A DNA stretch of 29,153 nt, taken from JAQVSH01 sp964451605 (GTDB lineage Bacteria > Bacteroidota > Bacteroidia > Bacteroidales > UBA4181). The position numbers and the translations under genes are program-made. Numbering within the stretch: the first letter of the stretch is position 1; each line of letters starts with the position of its first letter. Location: positions 1-29,153 of the forward strand of contig CAYVJA010000036.1 of NCBI GenBank assembly GCA_964451605.1. The letters are read 5' to 3'. Positions 6,426 through 14,259 of the stretch are shown one piece after another. A model generated the notes under the pieces. That model worked only from the letters and a program-made list of their open reading frames with translations, was not told where the DNA came from and did no database searches.

Positions 6426-6458
6426 AACAGGAGCAGGTTAATGGACTCGAATGGAACC

Positions 6459-6466
6459 CAAAGATA
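6459..6466 (-). promoter_or_regulatory. -7 box of the coaD promoter
   Basis: On the minus strand the bases read TATCTTTG, an exact TAnnTTTG box. The start point would be near 6452, about 27 bases before the coaD start codon. No clear TTTG is seen at the -33 distance. Confidence 0.55.
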
Positions 6467-6610
6467 GGGCATCCTTTTAAAATTGCACTTTTTTTTTCTG
6501 TCTCTCCATCTTTTTGCTGTGATTCATTAAACTTTCCATTTCAGACGGGGTCTTACCCTTTGATTCCCCACAAACGGGGGGCAGCCGTTTATCTAATTAT
6601 CTATCTTATT

Positions 6611-6617
6611 AAGGAGG
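6611..6617 (+). promoter_or_regulatory. Strong Shine-Dalgarno of the Spy-like gene
   Basis: AAGGAGG lies 7 bases before the ATG at 6625. This is unusual here, because most genes in the window have no Shine-Dalgarno, as expected for Bacteroidota. It settles the start and suggests strong initiation. Confidence 0.8.
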
Positions 6618-6624
6618 AACAAGA

Positions 6625-7137
6625 ATGAAGAAATTGGTATCATGTTTACTGGTGTCGTTGTTTATCAGCACCGCTTTTATGTCGGCCCAGACGGCCAGAC
6701 CTATTGGTAATGGCGCGGCTCGTCCCGCACAGGCCGGTCAGGGTCAGCCCGGGCAGCAGGCTCGTATGTCTTCGGAAGAGCGTATTAAACAGCAGGTGGC
6801 TACCTTGGAAAAAGAGCTCACTCTTAATGCAACCCAAAAAACCAAATTGACCACGGTTCTTACCGAAAACGCTGCAGCTCAGCGAAAGGTGTTCGAATCG
6901 ATGCAAGGACAGGGGCAGAATGTAAATCGCGAACAAATGCGCGCCGACATGGAAAAAGCCAGAGCTGCTCAGAATGCTAAGATCAAAGAGGTACTCACTC
7001 CCGAACAGTTCACCAAGTACACCAAATGGCAGGAAGCTCAGCGCGGTCAACGCGGTATGGGTGGCCCGATGGGCGGTGGCCAGGGACGTCCGATGGGCGG
7101 TGGCCAGGGTGGCCCTCAGGGTGGTGGCCCCAGGTAG
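6625..7137 (+). CDS. Secreted Spy/CpxP-like small protein with Gly-rich tail
   Basis: 170 residues with a signal peptide (about 1-21, 'AFMSAQ'). A Gln/Ala/Gly-rich stretch follows (22-50), then a helical Gln/Lys/Glu-rich core (about 50-130) with two LTxxQ-like turns, 'LTLNATQKTKL' and 'LTPEQFTKYTKW'. The C-terminus repeats GGPMGGGQGRPMGGGQGGP-type units (about 145-170). The LTxxQ turns resemble periplasmic chaperones of the Spy/CpxP group and the DUF4890-like secreted proteins of Bacteroidetes, but family assignment is by eye. Copies of ATGGGCGGTGGCCAGGG at 7068-7084 and 7093-7109 show recent tail duplication. It is monocistronic, with a strong Shine-Dalgarno in front and a terminator behind. 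Confidence 0.8.
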   Translation: MKKLVSCLLVSLFISTAFMSAQTARPIGNGAARPAQAGQGQPGQQARMSSEERIKQQVATLEKELTLNATQKTKLTTVLTENAAAQRKVFESMQGQGQNVNREQMRADMEKARAAQNAKIKEVLTPEQFTKYTKWQEAQRGQRGMGGPMGGGQGRPMGGGQGGPQGGGPR

Positions 7138-7190
7138 TTGAGGCACACCTCGTACGGTGCATGAAGACCCCCTCTCCATGTGCCTGAATC

Positions 7191-7230
7191 AAAAATGGGG
7201 CGGTTGGGTTTTTCCGGCCGCCCCATTTTT
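7191..7230. terminator. Bidirectional terminator between the Spy-like gene and polA
   Basis: AAAAATGGGGCGG (7191-7203) and CCGCCCCATTTTT (7218-7230) form a perfect 13-bp stem with a 14-base loop. The A-run on the left and T-run on the right make it work in either direction. It shows that the open frame starting at 7157 is not the true polA start. Confidence 0.92.
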
Positions 7231-7233
7231 ATG

Positions 7234-7241
7234 TACCTTTG
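7234..7241 (+). promoter_or_regulatory. -7 box of the polA-uvrB promoter
   Basis: TACCTTTG is an exact TAnnTTTG box, beginning 3 bases after the terminator T-run. TTTC at 7211-7214 is 19 bases upstream and could serve as a poor -33 box, which would place it in the terminator loop. Transcription would start near 7248, about 17 bases before the start codon. Confidence 0.6.
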
Positions 7242-7264
7242 GTTCGTATGGTTTGGCTAATCCT

Positions 7265-10165
7265 ATGAATATGCTTCCCGATAAAAAATTGGTTCTCATT
7301 GACGCCTACGCATTGATATACCGCTCGTACTATGCTTTTTTCCGAAACCCCATGTTCAATGCGGAGGGGATGAACACTTCGCCGGTTCTGGGCTTTGTGA
7401 ATGCACTGGAGGAGGTCTTCGCAAAGTTGAAGCCCTCGCATATAGGCGTGGCTTTCGATGGTTCGGGCCCTACCTTCAGGCATAAGATGTATCCCGAGTA
7501 CAAAGCCAACCGGCAAGAGACACCCGATGATATCAGGAAGGCGGTTCCCGTAATCAAACAGATTTTGGAGGCCTATCGCATTCCCGTTTTGCAGTGTCCC
7601 CTCTTCGAAGCGGATGATATTATCGGGACCTTTGCCCGAAAAGCCTCCGAAAAGGGGTTTGGCGTCTATATGGTGACCCCGGATAAAGACTATATGCAGT
7701 TGGTAGATGAGCGGGTTTTTATGTATAAACCGGCCAAATCGGGCAATGGTCCTGAGATACTGGGTCCGAAGGAGGTTTGCGAATCGATGGGTTTGCAATT
7801 GCCGGAACAGTTTATCGATGTACTGGCATTGATGGGCGATGCTTCGGATAATATTCCCGGCGCATTTGGTATAGGGGAGAAGGGCGCTCTCAAGTTGGTT
7901 CAGCAGTTTGGGAGTGTAGAACAACTCTATGAACAATTGGATGAAGTCTCCGGAAAGCTGAAGGAAAAACTGATAGAGAGCCGTGATAAGGTCTTTCTCT
8001 CTAAACAGCTCGCTCGTATCTGTACAGAGGTTCCTCTTCAGCATGATGAGGCAGAGTTTGTGTATCAGGAGCCCGATTATGATAAGTTGTTCGAATGGTT
8101 TGGCTGGTTACAGTTCCGTGATCTCCGCAGAAAGGTCGAAGCCAGAAGAGGACAATCTGCGGGCAATCCGGCTGAAGCAGTCTCCCTTCAGGAAGCCGGT
8201 ACGGCCCCTGCTGTTTCCACTCCGAAATCTATATCGTCGGGAATCGCGCACGGACAATACTCTCTCTTTCCCGGCGAAACAGCCGACTCCTTCTCTTTCA
8301 ATGGCGATACAGCTTCTCTGTCGACTCACCCCGACGAACCGGCCATGGGTATGCAGCAACTGTCCGATATTCCCCACCAATATACACTCCTGGCTCCCGG
8401 AGAAGCGCTCGAACCTCTGTTACAAGCGCTTACTTCTGCGGGAGAGTTTGTGTTCGATACGGAGACCACCTCTCTGAATCCATTAGATGCCGAACTGGCA
8501 GGCATTGCCTTTTCGGTTGGGGAGGGCGAGGCATGGTATCTCTCTTTTCCGGCCGAAAAAGCAGCTGCACAATTGATTGCTGACAGGTTGAGGCCCGTTT
8601 TCGAAGACAAAACCCTCAGGAAGGTGGGACAAAACCTGAAGTACGATCTTTCGGTGCTGCGCAGGTATGGTATTGAGGTGAGGGGAGAGCTGTTCGACAC
8701 CATGCTGGCTCACTATCTGCTGCATCCGGAACAGCGTCATAATATGCAGTTTCTGGCGGAGAAATATCTCCACTATACCCCTATTCCCATCGAGACGCTG
8801 ATTGGAGATAAGGGGAAGGGACAACGCTCTATGCGTGAAGTCGATCCCGAAAAGGTGGCAGAATATGCCGGAGAGGATGCCGACGTTACGCTGCGCCTGT
8901 ATCATATTTTGAGGAGGCGCTTAGAGGAGGAGTCGCTGCTTGCCATTGCTGCACAAATTGAGATGCCGTTGGTCAGTGTCCTCTCGGATATGGAGTGTGA
9001 GGGGGTAAGGCTCGATATTGCAGCAATGAATGCTTTTGCCGTAGATTTGCGAAATGATCTTTTGACCCTTGAGTCGCAAATCTATGAGGCGGCGGGCACG
9101 GAGTTTAATATCTCTTCGCCACAGCAGTTAGGTGTGGTTCTCTTTGAACAGCTCAAGATTATGGGCTCCCCAAAAAAGACCAAAACCAAACAATATTCCA
9201 CCAGCGAAGAGGTTCTGCAGAGCCTGGCCGCTCTTCACCCCATTATTGACCTGATTCTTGACTACCGGGGCTTGAAGAAACTGCTCTCCACCTATGCAGA
9301 TGCGCTTCCCAAGCTGGTGCACCCGCAAACAGGCCGGATTCATACCAGTTTTAATCAGGCCGTTACCTCCACCGGGCGATTGAGCTCGACCGATCCCAAT
9401 TTGCAGAATATCCCCATCCGCGAGGAGAGAGGCAGGGCGTTACGAAAAGCCTTTGTGGCCAGAGACAAGGATCACTATTTGCTTTCGGCCGACTACTCAC
9501 AGGTAGAGCTTCGTTTAATGGCTCATATGAGCGGGGATGAGAATATGATCAAGGCCTTTTTGCATCAGGAGGATATTCACGCCTCGACGGCTGCCAAAAT
9601 TTTTTCGGTTCCTCTTGAGGAGGTAACCCGCGATATGCGAAGACAGGCAAAGACTGCCAATTTCGGTATCATTTACGGCATTTCCGGATTTGGGCTTGCA
9701 CAGCGTCTTCGGATTCCCCGAAATGAAGCGCAGGCATTGATAAGCGGCTATTTTCGGATCTATCCGCAGGTACAGCGTTACATGATGGAGGCGGTGGAGT
9801 CGGCCCGAAAACAGGGATTTGTGGAGACCCTTTTCGGAAGGCGGCGGTTTATTCCGGAGATACACTCCCGTAACGCCAATCTGCGCGGAATGGCCGAGCG
9901 AAATGCGATTAACGCGCCTATTCAGGGATCGGCTGCCGATCTGATTAAGATGGCAATGATCCGGATTTGGGAGCGGTTCAGGGAGTTGAAGCTCCAGGCC
10001 AGGATGATTCTGCAGGTACATGACGAATTGCTTTTTGATGTGCCTTTTGCAGAAAAGGAGCAGGTGGAGCATATTGTGAAGCATGAGATGGAGCAGGTAT
10101 ATCCCTTGAAAATTCCCCTCCTGGTAGAGATGGGGAGTGGTATGAATTGGCTGGAAGCACACTAA
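7265..10165 (+). CDS. polA: DNA polymerase I
   Basis: 966 residues from ATG 7265; ATG 7271 is also possible, and 7157 is excluded by the terminator and promoter. The protein removes RNA primers and fills gaps in replication and repair. The 5'-3' exonuclease (about 1-290) has 'AFDGSGPTFRHKMYPEYKANR', 'FEADDIIG' and 'GDASDNIPG'. The 3'-5' exonuclease (about 390-580) keeps its acidic residues D398 and E400 in 'FDTETTSL', plus 'NLKYDLSVL' and 'GEDADVTLRLY', so proofreading is probably active. The polymerase domain has motif A 'SADYSQVELR' (D743), motif B 'RRQAKTANFGIIYG' (K796) and motif C 'QVHDELLF' (D920, E921). A low-similarity linker lies near 305-370. uvrB follows after 3 bases. Confidence 0.97.
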   Translation: MNMLPDKKLVLIDAYALIYRSYYAFFRNPMFNAEGMNTSPVLGFVNALEEVFAKLKPSHIGVAFDGSGPTFRHKMYPEYKANRQETPDDIRKAVPVIKQILEAYRIPVLQCPLFEADDIIGTFARKASEKGFGVYMVTPDKDYMQLVDERVFMYKPAKSGNGPEILGPKEVCESMGLQLPEQFIDVLALMGDASDNIPGAFGIGEKGALKLVQQFGSVEQLYEQLDEVSGKLKEKLIESRDKVFLSKQLARICTEVPLQHDEAEFVYQEPDYDKLFEWFGWLQFRDLRRKVEARRGQSAGNPAEAVSLQEAGTAPAVSTPKSISSGIAHGQYSLFPGETADSFSFNGDTASLSTHPDEPAMGMQQLSDIPHQYTLLAPGEALEPLLQALTSAGEFVFDTETTSLNPLDAELAGIAFSVGEGEAWYLSFPAEKAAAQLIADRLRPVFEDKTLRKVGQNLKYDLSVLRRYGIEVRGELFDTMLAHYLLHPEQRHNMQFLAEKYLHYTPIPIETLIGDKGKGQRSMREVDPEKVAEYAGEDADVTLRLYHILRRRLEEESLLAIAAQIEMPLVSVLSDMECEGVRLDIAAMNAFAVDLRNDLLTLESQIYEAAGTEFNISSPQQLGVVLFEQLKIMGSPKKTKTKQYSTSEEVLQSLAALHPIIDLILDYRGLKKLLSTYADALPKLVHPQTGRIHTSFNQAVTSTGRLSSTDPNLQNIPIREERGRALRKAFVARDKDHYLLSADYSQVELRLMAHMSGDENMIKAFLHQEDIHASTAAKIFSVPLEEVTRDMRRQAKTANFGIIYGISGFGLAQRLRIPRNEAQALISGYFRIYPQVQRYMMEAVESARKQGFVETLFGRRRFIPEIHSRNANLRGMAERNAINAPIQGSAADLIKMAMIRIWERFRELKLQARMILQVHDELLFDVPFAEKEQVEHIVKHEMEQVYPLKIPLLVEMGSGMNWLEAH

Positions 10166-10168
10166 ACC

Positions 10169-12190
10169 ATGGAATTACAACTGGTATCGGGCTTTAGCCC
10201 CAGTGGTGATCAACCGGAGGCAATTTCGCAACTGGTTCGGGGACTTCGTGATGGCGAAACTGCACAAACCCTTTTGGGTGTAACCGGATCGGGCAAGACC
10301 TTCACCATTGCCAATGTCTTGCAGGAGGTACGAAGGCCCGCATTGGTGCTGAGTCACAATAAAACGCTGGCGGCACAATTGTATGGCGAGTTCAAGCAGT
10401 TCTTCCCGAATAACGCAGTGGAATATTTTGTTTCGTACTACGATTACTATCAACCCGAGGCCTATCTGCCTGTTTCGGATACCTACATTGAGAAGGATTT
10501 GTCGATTAACGAAGAGATCGAAAAACTACGGTTAAGTGTCACCTCCTCTTTGCTGTCGGGGCGTCGCGACATTATTGTGGTTTCGTCGGTCTCCTGCCTT
10601 TACGGAATCGGGAATCCCGTCGACTTTCACGAAAAAACCACCTCGTTGCATAGAGGACAGCGTATCAGCCGAAGTAAATTGCTTCACCAACTGGTTGAAG
10701 CTCTCTATCACCGGAACGAGCTGGAGTTTAAGCGGGGAACTTTCCGGGTGAAAGGCGATACGGTAGATGTCTTTCTGGCTTACGACGATTATGCCTTTCG
10801 GATCCTCTTCTGGGATGATGAGATTGAGGAGATCTACTCTTTCGACCCGCTGACCGGCCGTAAGCTGGAGAATTATGACGAGGCGAAAATCTTTCCCGCT
10901 AACATCTTTGTTACTACACAGGAGCGTACACAGCGGGCCATTCGCGAAATTCAGGACGATATGATGGCTCAGGTGGCCTACTTTAAGGAGATTGGGAAGT
11001 TTCTGGAGGCTAAACGGCTTAAGGAGCGCGTGGAGTACGATCTGGAGATGATCAGAGAGCTGGGATATTGTTCGGGTATTGAAAACTATTCGCGTTACTT
11101 CGATGGCCGCTCCCCCGGCTCACGACCCTTCTGTCTGCTCGACTACTTCCCTACGGACTTTGTCACGATTATCGACGAAAGTCATGTTACCATTCCCCAG
11201 ATTCGCGCTATGTACGGGGGCGATCACTCCCGGAAACAGAACCTGGTGGAGTTTGGTTTCCGGCTTCCGGCGGCTATCGATAACCGGCCTCTCACCTTTG
11301 ATGAGTTTGAGGGTGTGGTGGGTCAAACCATCTACGTAAGTGCCACACCGGCCGATTATGAGCTGGCTCGTTCGGAAGGGGTTGTTGTAGAGCAGCTGAT
11401 CCGGCCCACCGGACTACTCGACCCGGAGATCGAGGTGAAGCCTTCGCTCCGTCAGATAGACGATTTGGTGGACAATGTATTGGAAAGAGCCCGTAGGAAC
11501 GAGCGTGTACTGGTAACTACCCTCACCAAGCGGATGGCCGAGGAGTTAACCGACTATTTCGGGAAGGTAGCGGTGAGAGCCCGTTATATCCATTCGGATG
11601 TCGATACGCTCGACCGGGTAACCATTATGGAGGATTTACGTGCCGGGAGTTTTGATGTGCTGGTAGGGGTGAATCTGCTCCGGGAAGGGCTCGATTTGCC
11701 CGAGGTTTCGCTGGTGGCAATTTTGGATGCCGATAAGGAGGGTTTTTTGCGCTCGGCGCGCGCTTTGACGCAGACAGCCGGGCGTGCCGCCCGAAACATC
11801 AATGGTAAGGTGATTATGTATGCCGATCATATTACCGACAGTATGGAGCAGACCATTCGCGAAACTGAGAGGCGTCGCCGGCGCCAAATGGAGTACAATC
11901 AGCTTCACAATATTCAGCCCCGCCAGATAGAGAAGGCATTAACCTCCATCATGGGCGATCGTACCGGCACAAGACAGTCCGAAAATGATAGCTCGAAAAC
12001 GGCCTATCGGGTGGCCGATCCTGAGGCGGAGTACACTTCGCGGGCCGAACTCGAAAAGGCGATTGAGGCCACAAGGCGAGAGATGCATAAGGCCGCAAAA
12101 GAGCTGGAGTTTTTGGAGGCAGCCAGACTTCGTGACGAGATGTACCGACTGGAGAAGCGGTATAAAATCCTTTTCCCGAATCCTCTCTAA
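10169..12190 (+). CDS. uvrB: Excinuclease ABC subunit B
   Basis: 673 residues, full length. UvrB is the damage-verifying helicase-like subunit of nucleotide excision repair, loaded by UvrA and then recruiting UvrC. Seen are Walker A 'GVTGSGKTFT' (37-46), the damage-probing beta-hairpin 'YYDYYQPEAYLP' (90-101), Walker B 'IIDESH', the C-terminal helicase motifs 'LREGLDLPEVSLV' and 'QTAGRAARN', and a UVR motif at the end (about 630-665) for UvrC contact. It begins 3 bases after polA, so the two are surely co-transcribed; DNA polymerase I fills the gap that UvrABC makes. Its stop overlaps the stop of the converging DUF190 gene by 4 bases. Confidence 0.97.
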   Translation: MELQLVSGFSPSGDQPEAISQLVRGLRDGETAQTLLGVTGSGKTFTIANVLQEVRRPALVLSHNKTLAAQLYGEFKQFFPNNAVEYFVSYYDYYQPEAYLPVSDTYIEKDLSINEEIEKLRLSVTSSLLSGRRDIIVVSSVSCLYGIGNPVDFHEKTTSLHRGQRISRSKLLHQLVEALYHRNELEFKRGTFRVKGDTVDVFLAYDDYAFRILFWDDEIEEIYSFDPLTGRKLENYDEAKIFPANIFVTTQERTQRAIREIQDDMMAQVAYFKEIGKFLEAKRLKERVEYDLEMIRELGYCSGIENYSRYFDGRSPGSRPFCLLDYFPTDFVTIIDESHVTIPQIRAMYGGDHSRKQNLVEFGFRLPAAIDNRPLTFDEFEGVVGQTIYVSATPADYELARSEGVVVEQLIRPTGLLDPEIEVKPSLRQIDDLVDNVLERARRNERVLVTTLTKRMAEELTDYFGKVAVRARYIHSDVDTLDRVTIMEDLRAGSFDVLVGVNLLREGLDLPEVSLVAILDADKEGFLRSARALTQTAGRAARNINGKVIMYADHITDSMEQTIRETERRRRRQMEYNQLHNIQPRQIEKALTSIMGDRTGTRQSENDSSKTAYRVADPEAEYTSRAELEKAIEATRREMHKAAKELEFLEAARLRDEMYRLEKRYKILFPNPL

Positions 12191-12543
12191 ACGGGTGCGG
12201 ACAGGCTGAGGTGGGTAAGGGTAATCCCTTCAAAGAGCGAAATTTGCCCGCTAAAATTTACCTTTTCGAAATAGGGTTGAATTAATGCCAGAAAGGCGCT
12301 GATATTCTCCCGGCTATCCGTGAGTTCGATGACCAGGGGCAGTTTTTCTGAGAACTCCCAACTCTTGTGGGAATAGAGCTCTTTGCCCGATACCACGCCC
12401 ATGATTCCCTTCAGTACAACGGCATCCTGTACTCCCATCCGTCGCGCGGCATATAGCAGTACCTCGTACAACGGTTGTCTTTTAAACTTATCGGTTGAAT
12501 CGATCCGGATTCTTACCAGTGTAATACTTTGAAAGGGGTCCAT
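12187..12543 (-). CDS. DUF190 family protein, CrcB-linked
   Basis: 118 residues of the DUF190 family, whose members have a PII/ferredoxin-like fold. Visible are a central 'YEVLLYAARRMGVQDAVVLKGIMG' helix-strand segment and the following 'LPLVIELTDSRENISAFLALI'. It is the last gene of a minus-strand set: metallophosphatase, crcB (2 bases upstream), DUF190. In many bacteria this family sits beside crcB, so a role connected to fluoride export or its control is inferred, but the biochemical function is unknown. Confidence 0.85.
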   Translation of the reverse strand: MDPFQSITLVRIRIDSTDKFKRQPLYEVLLYAARRMGVQDAVVLKGIMGVVSGKELYSHKSWEFSEKLPLVIELTDSRENISAFLALIQPYFEKVNFSGQISLFEGITLTHLSLSAPV

Positions 12544-12545
12544 GG

Positions 12546-12929
12546 TTAGATGAGTTTGGTTATCGACACACCTAAGAATACGGCAACCAAGCTGAGAAAG
12601 AGGCTTAAGCCGGCATAGAGGGCAAAGTAGAAGAGTTCGTTGTCGCGTAGAAGCAGCAGATTCTCAGTGGCAAAGGTCGAAAATGTGGTAAATCCGCCGC
12701 ACAGGCCCACCGTAAGAAAGAGGCGCCATTCGGTCGAAAGCAGGCTTCCTCTTTCGGAGAGGCCGTAAAACAGCCCGATTAAGAGCGAACCCAGCAGGTT
12801 TACAACAAGGGTTCCCATCGGGAAAGTGGGACCTGATATCTCCGTGATCCATTTTGAGAGCAGATAACGGGCAATGGTGCCGATACATCCGCCCGAACCG
12901 ATAATCAAGAGAATTTTCAGTGTGTTCAT
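12546..12929 (-). CDS. crcB: Fluoride channel CrcB/Fluc
   Basis: 127 residues with four membrane segments. Family motifs are 'GSGGCIGTIARYLLS' near the start, 'GTLVVNLLGSLLIGLF' (the conserved Asn in the second helix) and 'GLCGGFTTFSTFATE' in the third helix with its break and Phe residues. CrcB forms a dual-topology dimeric channel that lets F- out of the cell. The start codon overlaps the stop of the metallophosphatase gene (ATGA). I see no fluoride riboswitch in front of this set. The only other candidate control is whatever drives the upstream gene. Confidence 0.95.
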   Translation of the reverse strand: MNTLKILLIIGSGGCIGTIARYLLSKWITEISGPTFPMGTLVVNLLGSLLIGLFYGLSERGSLLSTEWRLFLTVGLCGGFTTFSTFATENLLLLRDNELFYFALYAGLSLFLSLVAVFLGVSITKLI

Positions 12930-13936
12930 ATTTCGGAGAGCTGTCCGTTCAGGAACCGGGTCTTAAAGAGGGTACGCAAAGGCACAGAGACATTGTCGTT
13001 GGCGGCATTGCCGGATGGTTCGTATCCTTTTACAATCCAGGTGTCGAACTTGCGTTGGCTCTCGTATAGAAGAATTACTCTTGCGCCCTGTCCGATATGG
13101 CCATAGGTGTCTTTCCCGGTTCCCTGTCCATAGGCCAGACAGATACCCCGCAGCTGTCCGATAAAGTTGTTGTCGTGATCATGACCGGTAAAGAGACCCA
13201 TCACATTGCCCTGCTCCAGCATGGCTGCATACATTCCGGTATTCACATCGGGCGAACAGACCGGCTCCTGACAGATCCCTATATATTGTTTTGCGGCCAC
13301 CAGCTCTTTGTATTCCGGTACGGGTATATGAAAAAAGGCGAGGGCTGGCAGGGCCGAACTCTGTTTACGGTACCATGCTATCTGTTCGGCCTTAAGCCAA
13401 TCGTAGGTGCCCATGGTTTTGGAGTTCAGGCTTGAATGCGAATCCATAAAATAGAGCTCTGCCGCTTTCTCTCTTCCTCGTGATGAAGCCACCGACAAGA
13501 TATAGTTGCTATTTCCCGGGAGCTCTTTAGGACCCTCCTTTGTGAGGTTGTGCTGATAGGTTTGCAGAATTTTCACGATTTGCGGTTTAGTCAACTCAAA
13601 CTCCTGATCATGGTTCCCAAAGGCGACGCACCAGGGCAATCCTGTTGCTTCTAACGAATCGCCCAGATTTCTCCAGGCCTTTGCGGTATTGTCGGAGCAG
13701 ACATTATCGCCGGTCAGCACAATGAGATCGGGTTGCTCCATTGCCACCACAGCCCGCATCATCCTAAGCACGCTATCGGAGCGTAACGAAGGAGTCTTAT
13801 AGTGAATATCAGTAAACTGCACAATTTTAAACGTGCCATCATTGCGGAATGCCAGAGGCGAAGCGTCACGGCTACCGGCCTCCAATTGAAAAGGACAACC
13901 CATCAGAAGCCCCAAGATCAGGATAAAAACGCGCAT
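12926..13936 (-). CDS. Secreted calcineurin-like metallophosphatase
   Basis: 336 residues from the ATG at 13936, which begins a signal peptide ('MRVFILILGLLMGCPF'). The frame is open 34 codons further but that part has no signal character. Metal-binding motifs are 'QFTDIHY' (D43, H45), 'VLTGDNV', 'AFGNHDQE', 'FFHIPVPEY' and 'LFTGHDHDN', all present. It belongs to the Dcr2/purple acid phosphatase-29-like group of metallophosphoesterases. A periplasmic phosphomonoesterase or phosphodiesterase is likely; the substrate is unknown. It overlaps crcB by 4 bases, so the three genes form one unit, though a functional tie to fluoride is not evident. Confidence 0.9.
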   Translation of the reverse strand: MRVFILILGLLMGCPFQLEAGSRDASPLAFRNDGTFKIVQFTDIHYKTPSLRSDSVLRMMRAVVAMEQPDLIVLTGDNVCSDNTAKAWRNLGDSLEATGLPWCVAFGNHDQEFELTKPQIVKILQTYQHNLTKEGPKELPGNSNYILSVASSRGREKAAELYFMDSHSSLNSKTMGTYDWLKAEQIAWYRKQSSALPALAFFHIPVPEYKELVAAKQYIGICQEPVCSPDVNTGMYAAMLEQGNVMGLFTGHDHDNNFIGQLRGICLAYGQGTGKDTYGHIGQGARVILLYESQRKFDTWIVKGYEPSGNAANDNVSVPLRTLFKTRFLNGQLSEI

Positions 13937-13969
13937 ATCACTTTGTAAAGGTTTGTATAAAGGTAGTGA

Positions 13970-14045
13970 TTTTCCACTTGCGCAGCGCAAGTGGAAAAGT
14001 GAAACAGTGATCTGGTGCTGCGCTACGCGCGAGTGCAACAGTGAT
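13970..14045. repeat. Palindrome and tandem repeat region between the phosphatase and tRNA-Pro
   Basis: TTTTCCACTTGCGC (13970-13983) and its exact reverse complement (13985-13998) form a 29-bp palindrome around a single A. It is followed by AGTGAAACAGTGAT (13998-14011) and, 34 bases on, AGTGCAACAGTGAT (14032-14045). Between these lies a second weaker hairpin, GCGC-TAC-GCGC. No gene is seen here. It looks like a copy of a dispersed intergenic repeat (REP- or MITE-like), but only one copy is in the window. Confidence 0.65.
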
Positions 14046-14097
14046 TGGGTAACTTGTCATGTCGAAGGGGCAGTTACATCCAATTAGGCGGAAAAAG

Positions 14098-14131
14098 GGA
14101 AAGCCTGCAAACTGTGATTTGCAGGCTTTCC
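14098..14131 (-). terminator. Terminator of tRNA-Pro
   Basis: GGAAAGCCTGCAAA (14098-14111) and TTTGCAGGCTTTCC (14118-14131) form a perfect 14-bp stem with a 6-base loop. Read on the minus strand it follows the tRNA by 22 bases and is followed by CCTTTTTCC. Confidence 0.88.
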
Positions 14132-14153
14132 GAATTCTCTGTGTTTCAAAGGG

Positions 14154-14227
14154 TCGGGGTGAGAAGACTCGAACTTCCGACCTCCACGTCCCGAACGTGG
14201 CGCGCTAGCCAACTGTGCTACACCCCG
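14154..14227 (-). tRNA. tRNA-Pro, anticodon CGG
   Basis: Read on the minus strand: acceptor CGGGGTG/CACCCCG, D-arm with GTTGGCTAGC, anticodon stem CCACG/CGTGG around loop TTCGGGA (anticodon CGG), variable loop AGGTC, T-arm CGGAA-GTTCGAGT-CTTCTC region, discriminator A. It is 74 bases; CCA is not encoded. It closely resembles enterobacterial tRNA-Pro(CGG). It starts 33 bases after the end of hldA but has its own -7 box. Confidence 0.96.
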
Positions 14228-14242
14228 TGGCAAAAAGTGGTG

Positions 14243-14250
14243 CAAATATA
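14243..14250 (-). promoter_or_regulatory. -7 box of the tRNA-Pro promoter
   Basis: The minus strand reads TATATTTG, an exact TAnnTTTG box, about 16 bases upstream of the mature tRNA 5' end. It lies between the hldA stop and the tRNA, so the tRNA can be made independently of hldA. Confidence 0.6.
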
Positions 14251-14259
14251 GTAAAGTTT

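Noticed and set aside
7157..7264. N-terminal extension of polA
   Set aside because: The stretch contains a perfect terminator and the -7 box. The conserved Pol I start (LVLIDAYALIYRSYYAF) begins just after ATG 7265.
13936..14038. 34-codon upstream extension of the metallophosphatase
   Set aside because: It runs through the palindromic repeat and would bury the signal peptide.
12926..14045. Fluoride riboswitch before the phosphatase-crcB set
   Set aside because: I looked for the conserved fluoride-aptamer sequences and pairing and saw none. The space holds a palindromic repeat instead.
13998..14045. CRISPR-like or attachment repeat
   Set aside because: There are only two imperfect 14-bp copies with no integrase or cas gene nearby. 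It fits a dispersed intergenic repeat better.
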